From an uncultured Ruminiclostridium sp. (GTDB taxonomy: Bacteria; Bacillota; Clostridia; Oscillospirales; Ruminococcaceae), in contig CAJTTE010000007.1 in the NCBI GenBank assembly GCA_910579265.1, positions 68,093-132,092 on the forward strand: 64,000 nt of DNA. Reading direction: 5' to 3'. This document shows, piece after piece, positions 34,872 through 44,250 of this stretch; positions within the stretch are counted from its first letter, which is position 1, and each line of letters starts with the position of its first letter. A program made the position numbers and the translations under genes. The notes under the pieces are model-generated. The model was given only the letters and a program-made list of their open reading frames with translations. It ran no database searches and had not been told where the DNA came from.

Positions 34872-35204
34872 AAATTGATTTCATCCTTTCTTTAAAACTT
34901 TTCTTTACAAGATATTTCGTATATTTTTCGTTATAGCATGACAGCGGTCATACCGGCCTTACGGCGGGAATAACGCAGATAAGCAATATTTCCGCGTTCC
35001 GTATTCATTTTTATGACGGTTATTGTTCTTTAGCTTTGACGGCGGCCGGAGCTATGTTTTCGGCGGCGTTTCTATTTCTCAGACTGCGGAAATAGGAAAA
35101 GTTTTTTTGATGTCTGATGACGTTTTATAGTTTTTGAGGAATCGCTCCCCATTGCTTTTCTTATGGTGTAATGAAAAATATTCCGTATATATATGTTGTT
35201 GTAA

Positions 35205-35274
35205 ATTATAACACATTCGCCCTTTATATTGCAATACTTTTTGGTAAATTTGTATATTTTGCACTACTTTTTGA
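35205..35274 (-). promoter_or_regulatory. mannan cluster promoter with AraC-type direct repeats
   Basis: On the minus strand TTGCAA (35234-35229), 18-nt spacer, TATAAT (35210-35205). Upstream lie two direct repeats AAAAAGTAGTGCAA and AAAAAGTATTGCAA, 30 bp apart, the proximal one overlapping the -35, as at AraC-activated promoters. The distal repeat overlaps the feoB stop. The leader to the GH26 start would be about 325 nt; the 34872-35204 stretch has no other recognised object. Confidence 0.65.
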
Positions 35275-37387
35275 GGAGGGGTTCCGGTGCTTTTTTCTTA
35301 TGTGACGGTTTAAATGCAAAAAACAGAATGGCTGCCGCCGAAAAAAGGGCCGTCAGAGTAAAAGCGGATATTTCCCCTTTGGTGAAAAAAAGTCCGAATC
35401 GATATATGCACAATGATACGATATAGGCAAACAGCGTTTGATATAATAAGGCGAAGCCGGTCCACAAAAGACTCTTCATCTCTTTTCCGATCGTTGATAC
35501 GGCGGCTATACAAGGAGCGCATAGCAGATTGAACATAAGAAACGAGAAGGCTTCAAGGCCGCTTCCGAAAACGTCATATGCCTGAAGCGAGGAGGCGTCG
35601 GACAGTACCCCGAATACTCCAACCAGCTCTTCCTTCGCCAGAAGGCCCATAATGCTGGCTACCGTCGCTTTCCAGTTTCCAAAGCCTATCGGAGCGAATA
35701 TGAATGCAAGCCCGTCCCCCAAGGCTCTGAGAATGCTGTCCGATGAATCGGTGACGGGGCGTAGACAGCTGCCGTCAAATCCGAATCCGGATAAAAACCA
35801 AATCGCCGAGGAAGCCAGAAGAATGATGGTTCCGGCTCTTTTCACAAATGATCCGCAGTTTTCCGCCAGTGCTCTCAAAATATTTGCGGGCATAGGTATG
35901 CGGTAATCGGGAAGCTCCATTACAAAAGGTTCCTCATTGAGCCGGAACAAATTAAGCTTTTTCAGTATAAGCCCGGAAATAAGGACCGCGGCCGCTCCGG
36001 CAAAATAACATACCGGAGCCGTCCACCATGCGCCTTTAAAAAATAATGATGAAATCATTGCTATTATAGGCAGCTTTGCGCCGCAAGGCATAAAAGTAGC
36101 GGTTATTATGGTTATCCTGCGTCTGTCGATACTATCCACCGTCCTTGACGACATTATAGCGGGTACGCCGCAGCCAGTGGCAATAAGCATGGGGATAAAG
36201 GATTTTCCCGACAGCCCGAATCTTCTGAAAAACCTGTCCATTATAAAGGCGGCTCTCGACATATATCCCCAGTCTTCCAAAAGTGCCAGCATTAGGAACA
36301 GCAGAGCAAGCTGGGGAAGAAATCCCAGAACCGTTCCCACCCCGCCTATGATTCCGTCGGTGACAAGTCCCGTCAGCCAGGGAGCACAGTTGATGCTTTT
36401 TAAAAAGCTTTCGGCGGCAGGAACCGCATTTTCCGTAACAAGGGTTCTTGTCAGACCGCTTAATGACGTTCCTACGGGACCGGCGGAGAAAAAATACACA
36501 ATGGTCATTATAAGGGCAAAGCATGGCAGCGCAGTATATTTTCCCGTCAGTATCCTGTCGGCTTTTTGGGTAGGGGTGTCATGATCCTTTGTTTTCAGAA
36601 TGCACTTTTCAGCGAGCCCTTCAACAAAATCGTACCGTTCGCTTATTATAATGCTCTGACTGTCATCGCCGGCGCGACGCTCACGGTCGGATATTATGCT
36701 TTCTATTTCGGCAGCGGCGCTTTTTGGAAGCGAAAGTTTTTTTAAGATCTGATCATCTCTTTCGAAAAGCTTTACTGAATACCAGCGGAGGTGTTTACCG
36801 TCCACACTGTTTTCAATAAGGCGTTGGATTTTATTTAATGCATTCTCGGTATCCTGCGAAAAAAACGGCGGGGTCTTTTTTTGCGCGTTTTTATCTGCCC
36901 CGGCCGCATCTGATGCAGCGGCGGCGGCTTCCGACAAGCCTTTGCCTTTTGCGGCTGAGGCTTTTATTACGGGGATCCCCAACAGACCGGACAATTTTAC
37001 ACAGTCAATCACGATACCTTTTTTATCCGCCGCATCCGCCATATTCATCATAAGAACAAGGGGGAGACCCGTTTCCAACAGCTGACAGGTCAGATAAAGA
37101 TTTCTTTCGGCATTAGAAGCGTCAGCCACATTCAGTATCGCATCCGGAGACCGATCGATTATAAAATCACGTGTAATAATTTCCTCGGGGGTATAGGGAC
37201 TAAGCGAGTATATTCCGGGAAGGTCGGCTATAACGACATCCCGGTTTTCCTTCAGTACGGCTTCCTTTTTTTCTACGGTTACTCCGGCCCGGTTCCCTAT
37301 GTATGCCTTTGAACCGGTAAGAGCGTTAAAAACAGTTGTTTTTCCGCAATTGGGGTTTCCGATCAGTGCTATTTTCAGCTTTGACAT
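35264..37387 (-). CDS. feoB: ferrous iron transporter FeoB
   Basis: 707 residues from the ATG at 37387 (GAAAGGA upstream); a start 45 nt earlier has no binding site. N-terminal G domain: GNPNCGKTTVFNALTG (G1), DLPGIYSLSPYTPEE (G3), NMAD (G4). Then come a GDI-like helical spacer and about nine membrane helices with paired Gate motifs, including LPIIAMISSLFF, GCGVPAIMSSRTVDS and GLLAKEELVGVFG. Imports Fe2+ in anaerobic conditions. No feoA is adjacent, which is unusual since feoA commonly precedes feoB. The 37388-37758 gap has no recognised Fur box or other object. Confidence 0.94.
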   Translation of the reverse strand: MSKLKIALIGNPNCGKTTVFNALTGSKAYIGNRAGVTVEKKEAVLKENRDVVIADLPGIYSLSPYTPEEIITRDFIIDRSPDAILNVADASNAERNLYLTCQLLETGLPLVLMMNMADAADKKGIVIDCVKLSGLLGIPVIKASAAKGKGLSEAAAAASDAAGADKNAQKKTPPFFSQDTENALNKIQRLIENSVDGKHLRWYSVKLFERDDQILKKLSLPKSAAAEIESIISDRERRAGDDSQSIIISERYDFVEGLAEKCILKTKDHDTPTQKADRILTGKYTALPCFALIMTIVYFFSAGPVGTSLSGLTRTLVTENAVPAAESFLKSINCAPWLTGLVTDGIIGGVGTVLGFLPQLALLFLMLALLEDWGYMSRAAFIMDRFFRRFGLSGKSFIPMLIATGCGVPAIMSSRTVDSIDRRRITIITATFMPCGAKLPIIAMISSLFFKGAWWTAPVCYFAGAAAVLISGLILKKLNLFRLNEEPFVMELPDYRIPMPANILRALAENCGSFVKRAGTIILLASSAIWFLSGFGFDGSCLRPVTDSSDSILRALGDGLAFIFAPIGFGNWKATVASIMGLLAKEELVGVFGVLSDASSLQAYDVFGSGLEAFSFLMFNLLCAPCIAAVSTIGKEMKSLLWTGFALLYQTLFAYIVSLCIYRFGLFFTKGEISAFTLTALFSAAAILFFAFKPSHKKKAPEPLLKK

Positions 37388-37758
37388 TATCGGTTGTCCT
37401 TTCCTTCGTTTGTAACATTTTATTGACGGCATCGTCTGAATATGACCTTGGACGACAATGTATCCGGGACGGTACGGCTTAATGACCGTATAACCGCTTT
37501 AACACGGATCATATGCGTTTTCGTCATATCGTGAGGATTTTCCGCAAATCGGACCGTCACCGGCTATATGGCTTCATCGCTTTTCAGCGGTATGTTCCGG
37601 CACGGCGTGACAGGTGCAATATCGCCCGGGACGATATACGGAGATGAAATATCGATCCATCGGCTGTAAGGCTTAACGGATCGTCATTATATATTCCGTT
37701 CTCCACTTGTATGGAAATAAGCTTCGAAACTTTTATTTTTCGGGATACCGCAGATCTA

Positions 37759-37787
37759 TTGACATTTGTTCAAATTTGATGTATAAT
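37759..37787 (+). promoter_or_regulatory. sigma-A promoter of the ABC importer operon
   Basis: TTGACA (37759-37764), 17-nt spacer, TATAAT (37782-37787): a consensus match, with the substrate-binding protein start 33 nt downstream. Confidence 0.9.
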
Positions 37788-37819
37788 GCTTAAAAATGAA
37801 CAGAGCAAGGAGAAGTTTT

Positions 37820-38800
37820 ATGAAAAAGCTTTTGGGAATAATTCTGACCGCCTCGCTGTGCATCGGAACGATGAGCGGATGCAGCGGTAAAAAGACAATA
37901 ACGATCTATTCCTCGGCTGAGGATTACAGAAATGAACATGCAAGACAGATGCTTAATAAACAATTCCCCGAATATAAAATCGATCTGGTGGATACCGATA
38001 CCGGTACTCTGGCGGCAAAGATAGCAAGCGAGGGAAAGGAATCCGACGCGGATATCATTCTTGAGCTGGAGACCACTTATCTCGAAAAGGTGAGCGACAG
38101 TCTGGCAACGCTTGATTCGGTGGATTTCAGCGTTTTTGAAGACGATTATGTTCCGGCAAGCCATAAGTATACTCCATGGCTTCTAATGAGCGGAACCATA
38201 ATAGTGGATAAAAAAGCTCTCTCCGACAAGGGTCTTGACGTTCCCGCATCGTATGACGATCTTCTTAAGCCCGAATATAAGGGACTTATATCAATGCCTA
38301 ATCCCAAGACTTCAGGCACGGGATATATTTTTCTTCTGAATATGGTGAATGAGCGCGGGGAGGACGCGGCCTTCGAATATTTTGATAAACTGGCTCAGAA
38401 TATGTGCGGACAGGGCTTTACGACGTCAGGCTCCGGTCCGGTTAAGGCTCTTCTCCAAAAGGAAGCGGCAATAGGGCTTGGAATGACTTTTCAGGCGGCT
38501 ACCGAGATCACGAACGGGGCGGATTTTGAGCTTTTGTTTTTCGAAGAAGGCGCGCCTTACACAACTTATTCCAGCGCCGTTATTTCGGGCAAGGAAACGG
38601 ATGAGGACGTAATGAAGGTCTTTAATTATATAATTTCCGACGTGTCGCCCGAGGACAAGAAGCTGTATAATCCCGAAAAGATTTATAAAAATCAGGACAG
38701 TAAAATGGAAAATTTTCCCGAAAATATCCCTTACGGAAATATGGAAGGAATACGGGATATCAATTTAAAGGAGTCATTGCTGGATAAATGGAATCACTGA
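37820..38800 (+). CDS. ABC importer substrate-binding lipoprotein
   Basis: 326 residues from the ATG at 37820 (AAGGAGAAG upstream). Signal peptide with lipobox ending MSGC. Extracellular solute-binding fold of the Fe3+/2-aminoethylphosphonate/thiamine group: ITIYSSAEDYRNEHARQMLNKQFPEYKI, ADIILELETTYLEKV, then PASYDDLLKPEYKGLISMPNPKTSGTGY and GMTFQAATEI. The group carries ferric iron, phosphonates, polyols or similar anions; the exact ligand is not readable. The ATPase gene overlaps its 3' end by 13 nt. The linked nucleotidyltransferase makes an aminophosphonate or choline-like ligand plausible. Confidence 0.88.
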   Translation: MKKLLGIILTASLCIGTMSGCSGKKTITIYSSAEDYRNEHARQMLNKQFPEYKIDLVDTDTGTLAAKIASEGKESDADIILELETTYLEKVSDSLATLDSVDFSVFEDDYVPASHKYTPWLLMSGTIIVDKKALSDKGLDVPASYDDLLKPEYKGLISMPNPKTSGTGYIFLLNMVNERGEDAAFEYFDKLAQNMCGQGFTTSGSGPVKALLQKEAAIGLGMTFQAATEITNGADFELLFFEEGAPYTTYSSAVISGKETDEDVMKVFNYIISDVSPEDKKLYNPEKIYKNQDSKMENFPENIPYGNMEGIRDINLKESLLDKWNH

Positions 38801-39561
38801 CCGTAAAAGAAATAAATAAAAGCTTCGACGGAAGAGAGGCCCTCGAAAACATAAGCTTTGACGTATATCCGGGAGAGTTTTTGTCAATACTGGGACCCTC
38901 CGGATGCGGCAAGACCACTCTTCTCAGGATACTGATAGGGCTTCTTTCCCCCGATTCCGGCGAGCTGGTTCTCAACGGACGGAACATTACAAATGCTCCC
39001 CCGGATAAAAGAGAAATGGGCATCGTATTTCAAAATTATGCGTTGTTCGAAAATATGACGGTTCTTAAGAATGTGGAATATGCAATGAGACTTCGTCCGG
39101 AGCTTAAAAGCAAGTCCAGACAGACCGCTCTTAAGCTTCTGGAGCAGGTGGGGCTGTCCGAGCATACGAATAAGTATCCGTCGCAGCTTTCGGGGGGACA
39201 GATGCAGAGAGTCGCCATCGCCCGCACCCTGGCTCTGGCTCCTTCGATCATACTTCTGGACGAGCCGATGAGCGCCCTTGACGTTGCTACAAGACTTTCT
39301 TTAAGAGCGGAGCTAAAGCGTATACAGCGCGAATCAGGCACCACTATGATTTATATCACTCATGATCAGGAGGAGGCTTTTGCCTTGTCCGACCGTATCA
39401 TGGTAATGGGTAACGCAAGGATACACCAGCTGGGAACACCGCGGGAGATCCTTGATAATCCCGCTGACGATTATGTTCGGAGCTTTGTTATAGACAATCT
39501 TAAAATAAAGATCGAATCGCTGATGCAATACGCTTATGACAGTGACAATCAAAATAAATAG
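38788..39561 (+). CDS. ABC importer ATP-binding protein
   Basis: 257 residues. All ABC motifs are intact: Walker A GPSGCGKTT, Q-loop VFQNYALF, signature LSGGQMQRVAIARTL, Walker B IILLDEPMSALD, H-loop ITHDQEEA. Lacks the C-terminal TOBE extension of the longest PotA/FbpC proteins. Belongs to the Fe3+/polyamine/phosphonate importer subfamily (PotA/FbpC/PhnT). Overlaps the binding protein gene and precedes the permease by 12 nt, so the three are one transcription unit. Confidence 0.93.
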   Translation: MESLTVKEINKSFDGREALENISFDVYPGEFLSILGPSGCGKTTLLRILIGLLSPDSGELVLNGRNITNAPPDKREMGIVFQNYALFENMTVLKNVEYAMRLRPELKSKSRQTALKLLEQVGLSEHTNKYPSQLSGGQMQRVAIARTLALAPSIILLDEPMSALDVATRLSLRAELKRIQRESGTTMIYITHDQEEAFALSDRIMVMGNARIHQLGTPREILDNPADDYVRSFVIDNLKIKIESLMQYAYDSDNQNK

Positions 39562-39573
39562 GAGACTCTACGG

Positions 39574-41214
39574 TTGATTAAACAAAAAATGTGGAAAATC
39601 GGCGGTGTAAAGCTGCTTATCGGCTGCTTTTTTCTGACTGCGGTAATACTTCCTCTTATTCAGATGCTGGCAGGCTTAAAGGACGCCGACTTCGGAAAAA
39701 TATTTTCAAGTCCTTTGGTTATCAACGGAATAATCAATTCCGTATGCGTGTCCCTATGCGCTACGGTGATTTCCGTTATACTCGCATTTATTCTGGCATG
39801 GTGTATAACCAGGACGGGAGTCAGGCTAAAAGGACTGTTCCGGATACTTCTGATACTTCCCATGCTTATTCCTTCCATCTCTCACGGGATGGGCCTTATA
39901 ATACTGTTCGGCTCAAACGGTATAATAACGAATTTTCTGGGACTTTCAAACGGAATTTACGGCTTTTGGGGAATAGTGACGGGCAGCGTTATGTATTCCT
40001 TTCCGGTTGCGTTTCTCATGATATCCGACGTGCTTAAATATGAGGACGCCACTCCCTATGAGGCGGCCCAGGTCCTGGGAATACCAAAGTCAAGACGGAT
40101 TACCGCAATAACCCTTCCGTATCTGCGAAAGCCGATGATAAACGTAATCTTTGCCACCTTTACGCTTATAGTGACGGATTACGGCGTGCCGCTCATGGTT
40201 GGCGGGGCTTATAAGACGCTTCCGGTAGTTATGTACGAGGAGGTCATAGGAGGACTCGATTTTTCTCAGGGAAGCGTCTTCGGTACGCTGTTGCTTATTC
40301 CGGCGGTAATAGCCTTTGCGGTGGATATGCTGTGTAAAAACCGTTCTAACGCAAGCACCGTTTCAAAGCGTTTTGACCCGGGGAAAAAACCGTTTAGGGA
40401 TATCGTTTCCTATATTATACTTACGGTTACGTCTTTGGCGGTATCTTATCCGATCTTTTCTTTTGTGCAGCTGACCTTTGCAAAGCGTTATCCGAGGGAT
40501 CTCAGCTTCACGCTTCATAATATAGAATCCACTATCAACAAGGGCGCGCTGGAGTTTTTGGGCAACTCGGTCCTTATAGCGGTTTTTGTTTCCGTACTGG
40601 GCACGGCCGCCGCTTTTATATGCGCTTATTTTACGGCGCGGATGCCTTCAAAGAGCTCCTCGCTTATACATTTGCTGTCCATTACGTCTTTGGCTATACC
40701 GGGAATGGTTTTGGGTCTCTCATATGTGCTTATGTTCAAGGGGTCTTTCATTTACGGGACATTTGCAATTTTAATACTTGTAAACAGCATTCATTTCTTC
40801 TCTTCTCCATACCTTATGTTCTACAACAGCCTCGGAAAGCTTAACCGGAATCTTGAATCGGTAGGACTTACGCTTGGTATAGGCAGGGTTAGAATGATAA
40901 AGGACGTACTTTTGCCACAGTTGGTTTCAACGGTGGCGGAATCGGTGTCTTACTTCTTCGTGAACTCTATGATGACAATTTCCGCAGTTGCTTTCCTTGC
41001 CACCGCAAAAACAAAGCCCGTGTCGCTTATGATAAACCAGTTCGAGGCGCAGGTGCTTCTTGAAGCGGCGGCCTTCGTATCGCTTATGATACTGGCGGTC
41101 AATCTTATACTCAAGGGCGTGGTTGCACTGGTGAAAAAGAAAACGGCCGGCGGCAGAAAAAATGCTGCCGAAAAAACGAAAAATGAAACGGGATGTTATT
41201 GTAATGCTGACTAA
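39574..41214 (+). CDS. ABC importer permease, fused double-domain type
   Basis: 546 residues from a TTG (GGAG 9 nt upstream; the next ATG at 39589 is too far from it). Two BPD-type permease halves of about six helices each. EAA loops: EAAQVLGIPKSRRITAITLPYLRKPMI in the first half and ESVGLTLGIGRVRMIKDVLLPQL in the second. The fused form is common for the FbpB/PhnV-type permeases that go with this class of binding protein. The last 11 bp overlap the start of the nucleotidyltransferase gene. Confidence 0.92.
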   Translation: MIKQKMWKIGGVKLLIGCFFLTAVILPLIQMLAGLKDADFGKIFSSPLVINGIINSVCVSLCATVISVILAFILAWCITRTGVRLKGLFRILLILPMLIPSISHGMGLIILFGSNGIITNFLGLSNGIYGFWGIVTGSVMYSFPVAFLMISDVLKYEDATPYEAAQVLGIPKSRRITAITLPYLRKPMINVIFATFTLIVTDYGVPLMVGGAYKTLPVVMYEEVIGGLDFSQGSVFGTLLLIPAVIAFAVDMLCKNRSNASTVSKRFDPGKKPFRDIVSYIILTVTSLAVSYPIFSFVQLTFAKRYPRDLSFTLHNIESTINKGALEFLGNSVLIAVFVSVLGTAAAFICAYFTARMPSKSSSLIHLLSITSLAIPGMVLGLSYVLMFKGSFIYGTFAILILVNSIHFFSSPYLMFYNSLGKLNRNLESVGLTLGIGRVRMIKDVLLPQLVSTVAESVSYFFVNSMMTISAVAFLATAKTKPVSLMINQFEAQVLLEAAAFVSLMILAVNLILKGVVALVKKKTAGGRKNAAEKTKNETGCYCNAD

Positions 41215-42088
41215 AAAACAATTTGACGTACTGACATATCTGGAAAAATCAGGCAGACAGGAAACACAAAGGAATTTATCGAAAAAGCTCGGTATCTCTA
41301 CGGGCATGATAAATAAGATCCTGGCAGAGCTGAATGAGCTTAAATACAGCAAAGACGGAGTTATTACCGAAAAAGGTCTTTCCGCTCTTGAACCGTACAG
41401 GGTGCAAAGAGCGGTTATATTCGCCGCAGGCTTCGGTTCGCGAATGGTACCCGTCACTCTGAACACACCGAAGCCTCTTATAAGGGTAAAGGGGCAGAGA
41501 ATAATCGACGGCTTGCTTGACGCACTGACGGAAGCCGGTATCGACGAAATTTATATCGTAAGGGGATATCTTTCGGAGCAATTCGACCAGCTGCTTTACA
41601 AATATCCGAATTTAAAATTTATTGAAAACCCGATGTACAACGAAGCCAATAACATATCATCGGCAATGTGCGCAAGATATCAGCTGGCTAATTCTTATGT
41701 CTGCGAGGCGGATCTGCTTTTATACAATCACGGAATAATAACAAAATATCAGTATCAATCCAACTATCTGGGAGTTCCGGTTGAAATGACCAACGACTGG
41801 TGCTTTAAAACCAAGGGCGGCTTTATAAGCGAAATGGCCGTAGGAGGAGTAAACTGCTTCCATATGTACGGTATCTCCTATTGGACGGCTCAGGACGGAG
41901 CAAGACTTTCCGGTCATATCGAACAGGTATATAATTCTCCGGGGGGGCACGAGAGATTCTGGGATCAGGTCGCCTTTGACTATCATCCCAACGATTATAA
42001 AGTCGCCGTTCGTGAATGCACCTTTGACGATATTATCGAAATAGATACCTACGGCGAGCTTAAGAAGCTGGATAAGACATATATTTAA
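41204..42088 (+). CDS. winged-helix/nucleotidyltransferase protein, LicC/PntC-like
   Basis: 294 residues from the ATG at 41204 (an earlier start at 41162 would lie wholly in the permease gene). Residues 1-65 are a winged helix (LTKKQFDVLTYLEKSGRQETQRNLSKKLGISTGMINKILAEL). The rest is a sugar-nucleotide-type transferase: VIFAAGFGSRMVPVTLNTPKPLIRVKGQRIID, then IENPMYNEANNISSAMCARYQL and CEADLLLYNH. LicC attaches CMP to phosphocholine and PntC to 2-aminoethylphosphonate, both to decorate surface glycans. Linked by an 11-bp overlap to the importer. The fused DNA-binding part could regulate the operon. Its stop codon lies in repeat copy D. Confidence 0.85.
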   Translation: MLTKKQFDVLTYLEKSGRQETQRNLSKKLGISTGMINKILAELNELKYSKDGVITEKGLSALEPYRVQRAVIFAAGFGSRMVPVTLNTPKPLIRVKGQRIIDGLLDALTEAGIDEIYIVRGYLSEQFDQLLYKYPNLKFIENPMYNEANNISSAMCARYQLANSYVCEADLLLYNHGIITKYQYQSNYLGVPVEMTNDWCFKTKGGFISEMAVGGVNCFHMYGISYWTAQDGARLSGHIEQVYNSPGGHERFWDQVAFDYHPNDYKVAVRECTFDDIIEIDTYGELKKLDKTYI

Positions 42089-42264
42089 GGCAATACCGCA
42101 CAATGACCGCCCGACGGCTTTGCGTGCGGCTTGCTCGCATATATTGCGTCAGCTTACACAAATTCTCCCTGAAATACGTCAGTATTCCTGTGTCGGATTT
42201 ATGTAAGCTGACGAAAAATCTGACTGTGTAATCCACACGCAATCATTGTGCGGTGTTGCTTTAA
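42085..42264 (+). repeat. 180-bp palindromic element, copy D
   Basis: Same unit as copy A. Its first TTAA supplies the TAA stop codon of the upstream nucleotidyltransferase gene, so the element sits flush against the coding region. Right end GTGCGGTGTTGCTTTAA has one change. Confidence 0.9.
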
Positions 42265-42398
42265 TATGACGGATCTAAGACGGGTATGTGCGTTTTTTTC
42301 GTGTGAAAACGGCATACTTTAATTGGATATATGTAATAATATCGGTGTCAGCACGTAAAAACAGGGATAATAAACCGGACAAAAGAGGCGATTATAAA

Positions 42399-43196
42399 AT
42401 GAAAATATTTGACGCGCACTGTCATATATTTCCTGAAAAGATAGCCGCAAAGGCTTCTGTCAATATCGGGAAGTTCTACGATCTTCATATGGATTTTGAC
42501 GGTTCCGTAAAAACGCTTATGGAGCTTTACAAAAGGACGGGGGTAGATAAATGCCTTGTCCAGTCGGTTGCGACCACTCCTGCACAGGTAAAAAGCATCA
42601 ACAATTTCATCGCGGAGAGCGTCAGGGATAATCCGGATATGTTTGTCGGATTCTGTTCTCTTCATCCTCTTATGGAAAAAAAGGAAATAGAAGAGGAAAT
42701 AGAAAGAGCCGTTGGCCTGGGGCTGAAGGGCATAAAACTTCATCCGGATTTTCAGCAGTTCAAAATAGATGAGCGTAAAGCATATGATATTTATGAAGCC
42801 GCAGAGGGAAGGCTTCCGATACTCTTTCACACAGGTGATTACCGTTATGATTTTTCCTCACCGAAGCGTCTTGCGGACGCACTCAGGGATTTTCCCAAGC
42901 TTATAGCTATCGGCGCGCATTTCGGCGGATGGAGCGAATGGAGCGACGGCGTTAAGTATCTGGCGGATAACCCGAATGTTTATGTAGATACGAGCAGTTC
43001 TCTCTATACGCTTGCTCCGGAGCAGGCGGGGGAATATATACGCGCTTTTTCACCCGACAGAGTAATGTTCGGTACGGATTATCCAATGTGGAGCATTGAG
43101 GACGAGCTAAGGCGTATGGATAAAATCGACCTGACCGAAGAGGACAGGGAAAAAATTATGTATAAGACCGCTGCAAAGCTTTTGGGAATTATGTGA
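42399..43196 (+). CDS. TIM-barrel metal-dependent hydrolase (amidohydrolase 2 family)
   Basis: 265 residues from the ATG at 42399 (AAGAGG upstream), the same length as its paralogue at 24486-25283. DAHCHIFPEKIAAKASVNI (HxH metal motif), FCSLHP, GLKGIKLHPDFQQFKIDE, LFHTGDYRYDF, IGAHFGGWSEW, VYVDTSSSL and FGTDYPMWSIEDEL line up with it segment by segment. Substrate unknown. It follows the importer and transferase genes across the 180-bp element, so it may be a late addition to that locus or only a neighbour. Confidence 0.86.
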   Translation: MKIFDAHCHIFPEKIAAKASVNIGKFYDLHMDFDGSVKTLMELYKRTGVDKCLVQSVATTPAQVKSINNFIAESVRDNPDMFVGFCSLHPLMEKKEIEEEIERAVGLGLKGIKLHPDFQQFKIDERKAYDIYEAAEGRLPILFHTGDYRYDFSSPKRLADALRDFPKLIAIGAHFGGWSEWSDGVKYLADNPNVYVDTSSSLYTLAPEQAGEYIRAFSPDRVMFGTDYPMWSIEDELRRMDKIDLTEEDREKIMYKTAAKLLGIM

Positions 43197-43305
43197 CGGA
43201 TCATTTTTTTCGGCGGTTATTGACAGAACCGGTATTTTGTGATAAGATTGAAACAATAAATAAACGCAGCGGTGAACTGCAAAATCAAACAGGAGGGTTA
43301 CATAT

Positions 43306-43761
43306 ATGTCCAAGACCTGTCAGAACTGCGGAAACAGCTTTGATGACAATGTAAGCATTTGTCCCAGATGCGGAATGCAGTATGTTGACGTTCAGTATTC
43401 CAATCAACAATATCAGCAGGCACCGTATCAGCAGCCTCAATATCAGCAGCCATATCCGCAGCAGAATTACGGTGTTCAGCCCAATGCTCCAGAGCCGCCT
43501 ATGAGCGTTGGACAATGGGTCGGAACCATTCTTTTGACAACTTGTCTGGGAACGATCAGCCTTATACTTTTATTTATATGGGCTTTTTCCAACAGCACGC
43601 CCGCCTCAAAGAAAAACTACTGCCGTGCCATGCTTATAGTAGAGGCTATCGGCTTGGGACTTCTGATCATTTTTATGATAATTATTTTTTCCGTTTTAGC
43701 GGCAAACGGCGAAGGTATCGCGGAATTTTTCAAGGAAATTGAACATCTTCAAAGCACTTGA
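43306..43761 (+). CDS. zinc-ribbon membrane protein with Gln/Tyr-rich linker
   Basis: 151 residues. A zinc ribbon (CQNCG...CPRCG) at residues 5-23, a low-complexity linker of repeated QQ and QY units (about 30-60), then two membrane helices (VGTILLTTCLGTISLILLFIWAF and AMLIVEAIGLGLLIIFMIIIFSVLA). Such small zinc-ribbon membrane proteins are common in Clostridia and have no known function. CAGGAGG upstream of the ATG and a terminator after it: a one-gene unit. Confidence 0.8.
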   Translation: MSKTCQNCGNSFDDNVSICPRCGMQYVDVQYSNQQYQQAPYQQPQYQQPYPQQNYGVQPNAPEPPMSVGQWVGTILLTTCLGTISLILLFIWAFSNSTPASKKNYCRAMLIVEAIGLGLLIIFMIIIFSVLAANGEGIAEFFKEIEHLQST

Positions 43762-43785
43762 CAAAAGGTCTATGTTTTTAATGCT

Positions 43786-43820
43786 AAAAAGCGGCTGAGA
43801 ATCATTTCAGCCGCTTTTTT
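43786..43820 (+). terminator. Rho-independent terminator
   Basis: AAAAGCGGCTGA pairs with TCAGCCGCTTTT around an 8-nt loop, followed by a T-run to 43820; 25 nt after the zinc-ribbon gene stop. Confidence 0.9.
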
Positions 43821-43906
43821 ATATGGTGTATCCGATATGTTCTACGAAATATTATGATCAAGATACTGCAAAAATTTTATATGGGATATCTGCTTTCCGT
43901 AAATCA

Positions 43907-44079
43907 GGGGCTGCCCGAAAAGCCGCAAAATGCACAATTCCTGCTAACAGCGGAATCTTTTCGCGCCAAAGAATGCCGATGGCTATCCCGAAGAGATAAC
44001 TGCAAAAACCTCTGTATATCTCAGCTTTTTCCTTGAAAAGCGTAATTGTACAAATTTGCTTTTGCTTTCAGATACGCTT
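43907..44079 (+). repeat. family-2 element (copy 2d)
   Basis: About 173 bp. Ends GGGGCTGCCCGAAAAGCCGC and CTTTCAGATACGC are inverted. The internal CGCCAAAGAATGCCGATGGC matches copies 2a and 2c. Fills the first part of the 43762-44729 gap. Confidence 0.8.
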
Positions 44080-44250
44080 CGGAGTGACAGACAGGATATT
44101 CACGTAGAAATTGTCGAAGCTGTTTATATAGTTTATATAAACGATTTAAAAATAGGACGGACAGCTTTATACAGTAAAGGCTTCGAGCGGGAGCAAAGCA
44201 ATGACAAGTTTTTTAATCCAGGGAATATTACCGAGTAGATTTTTAAATAA

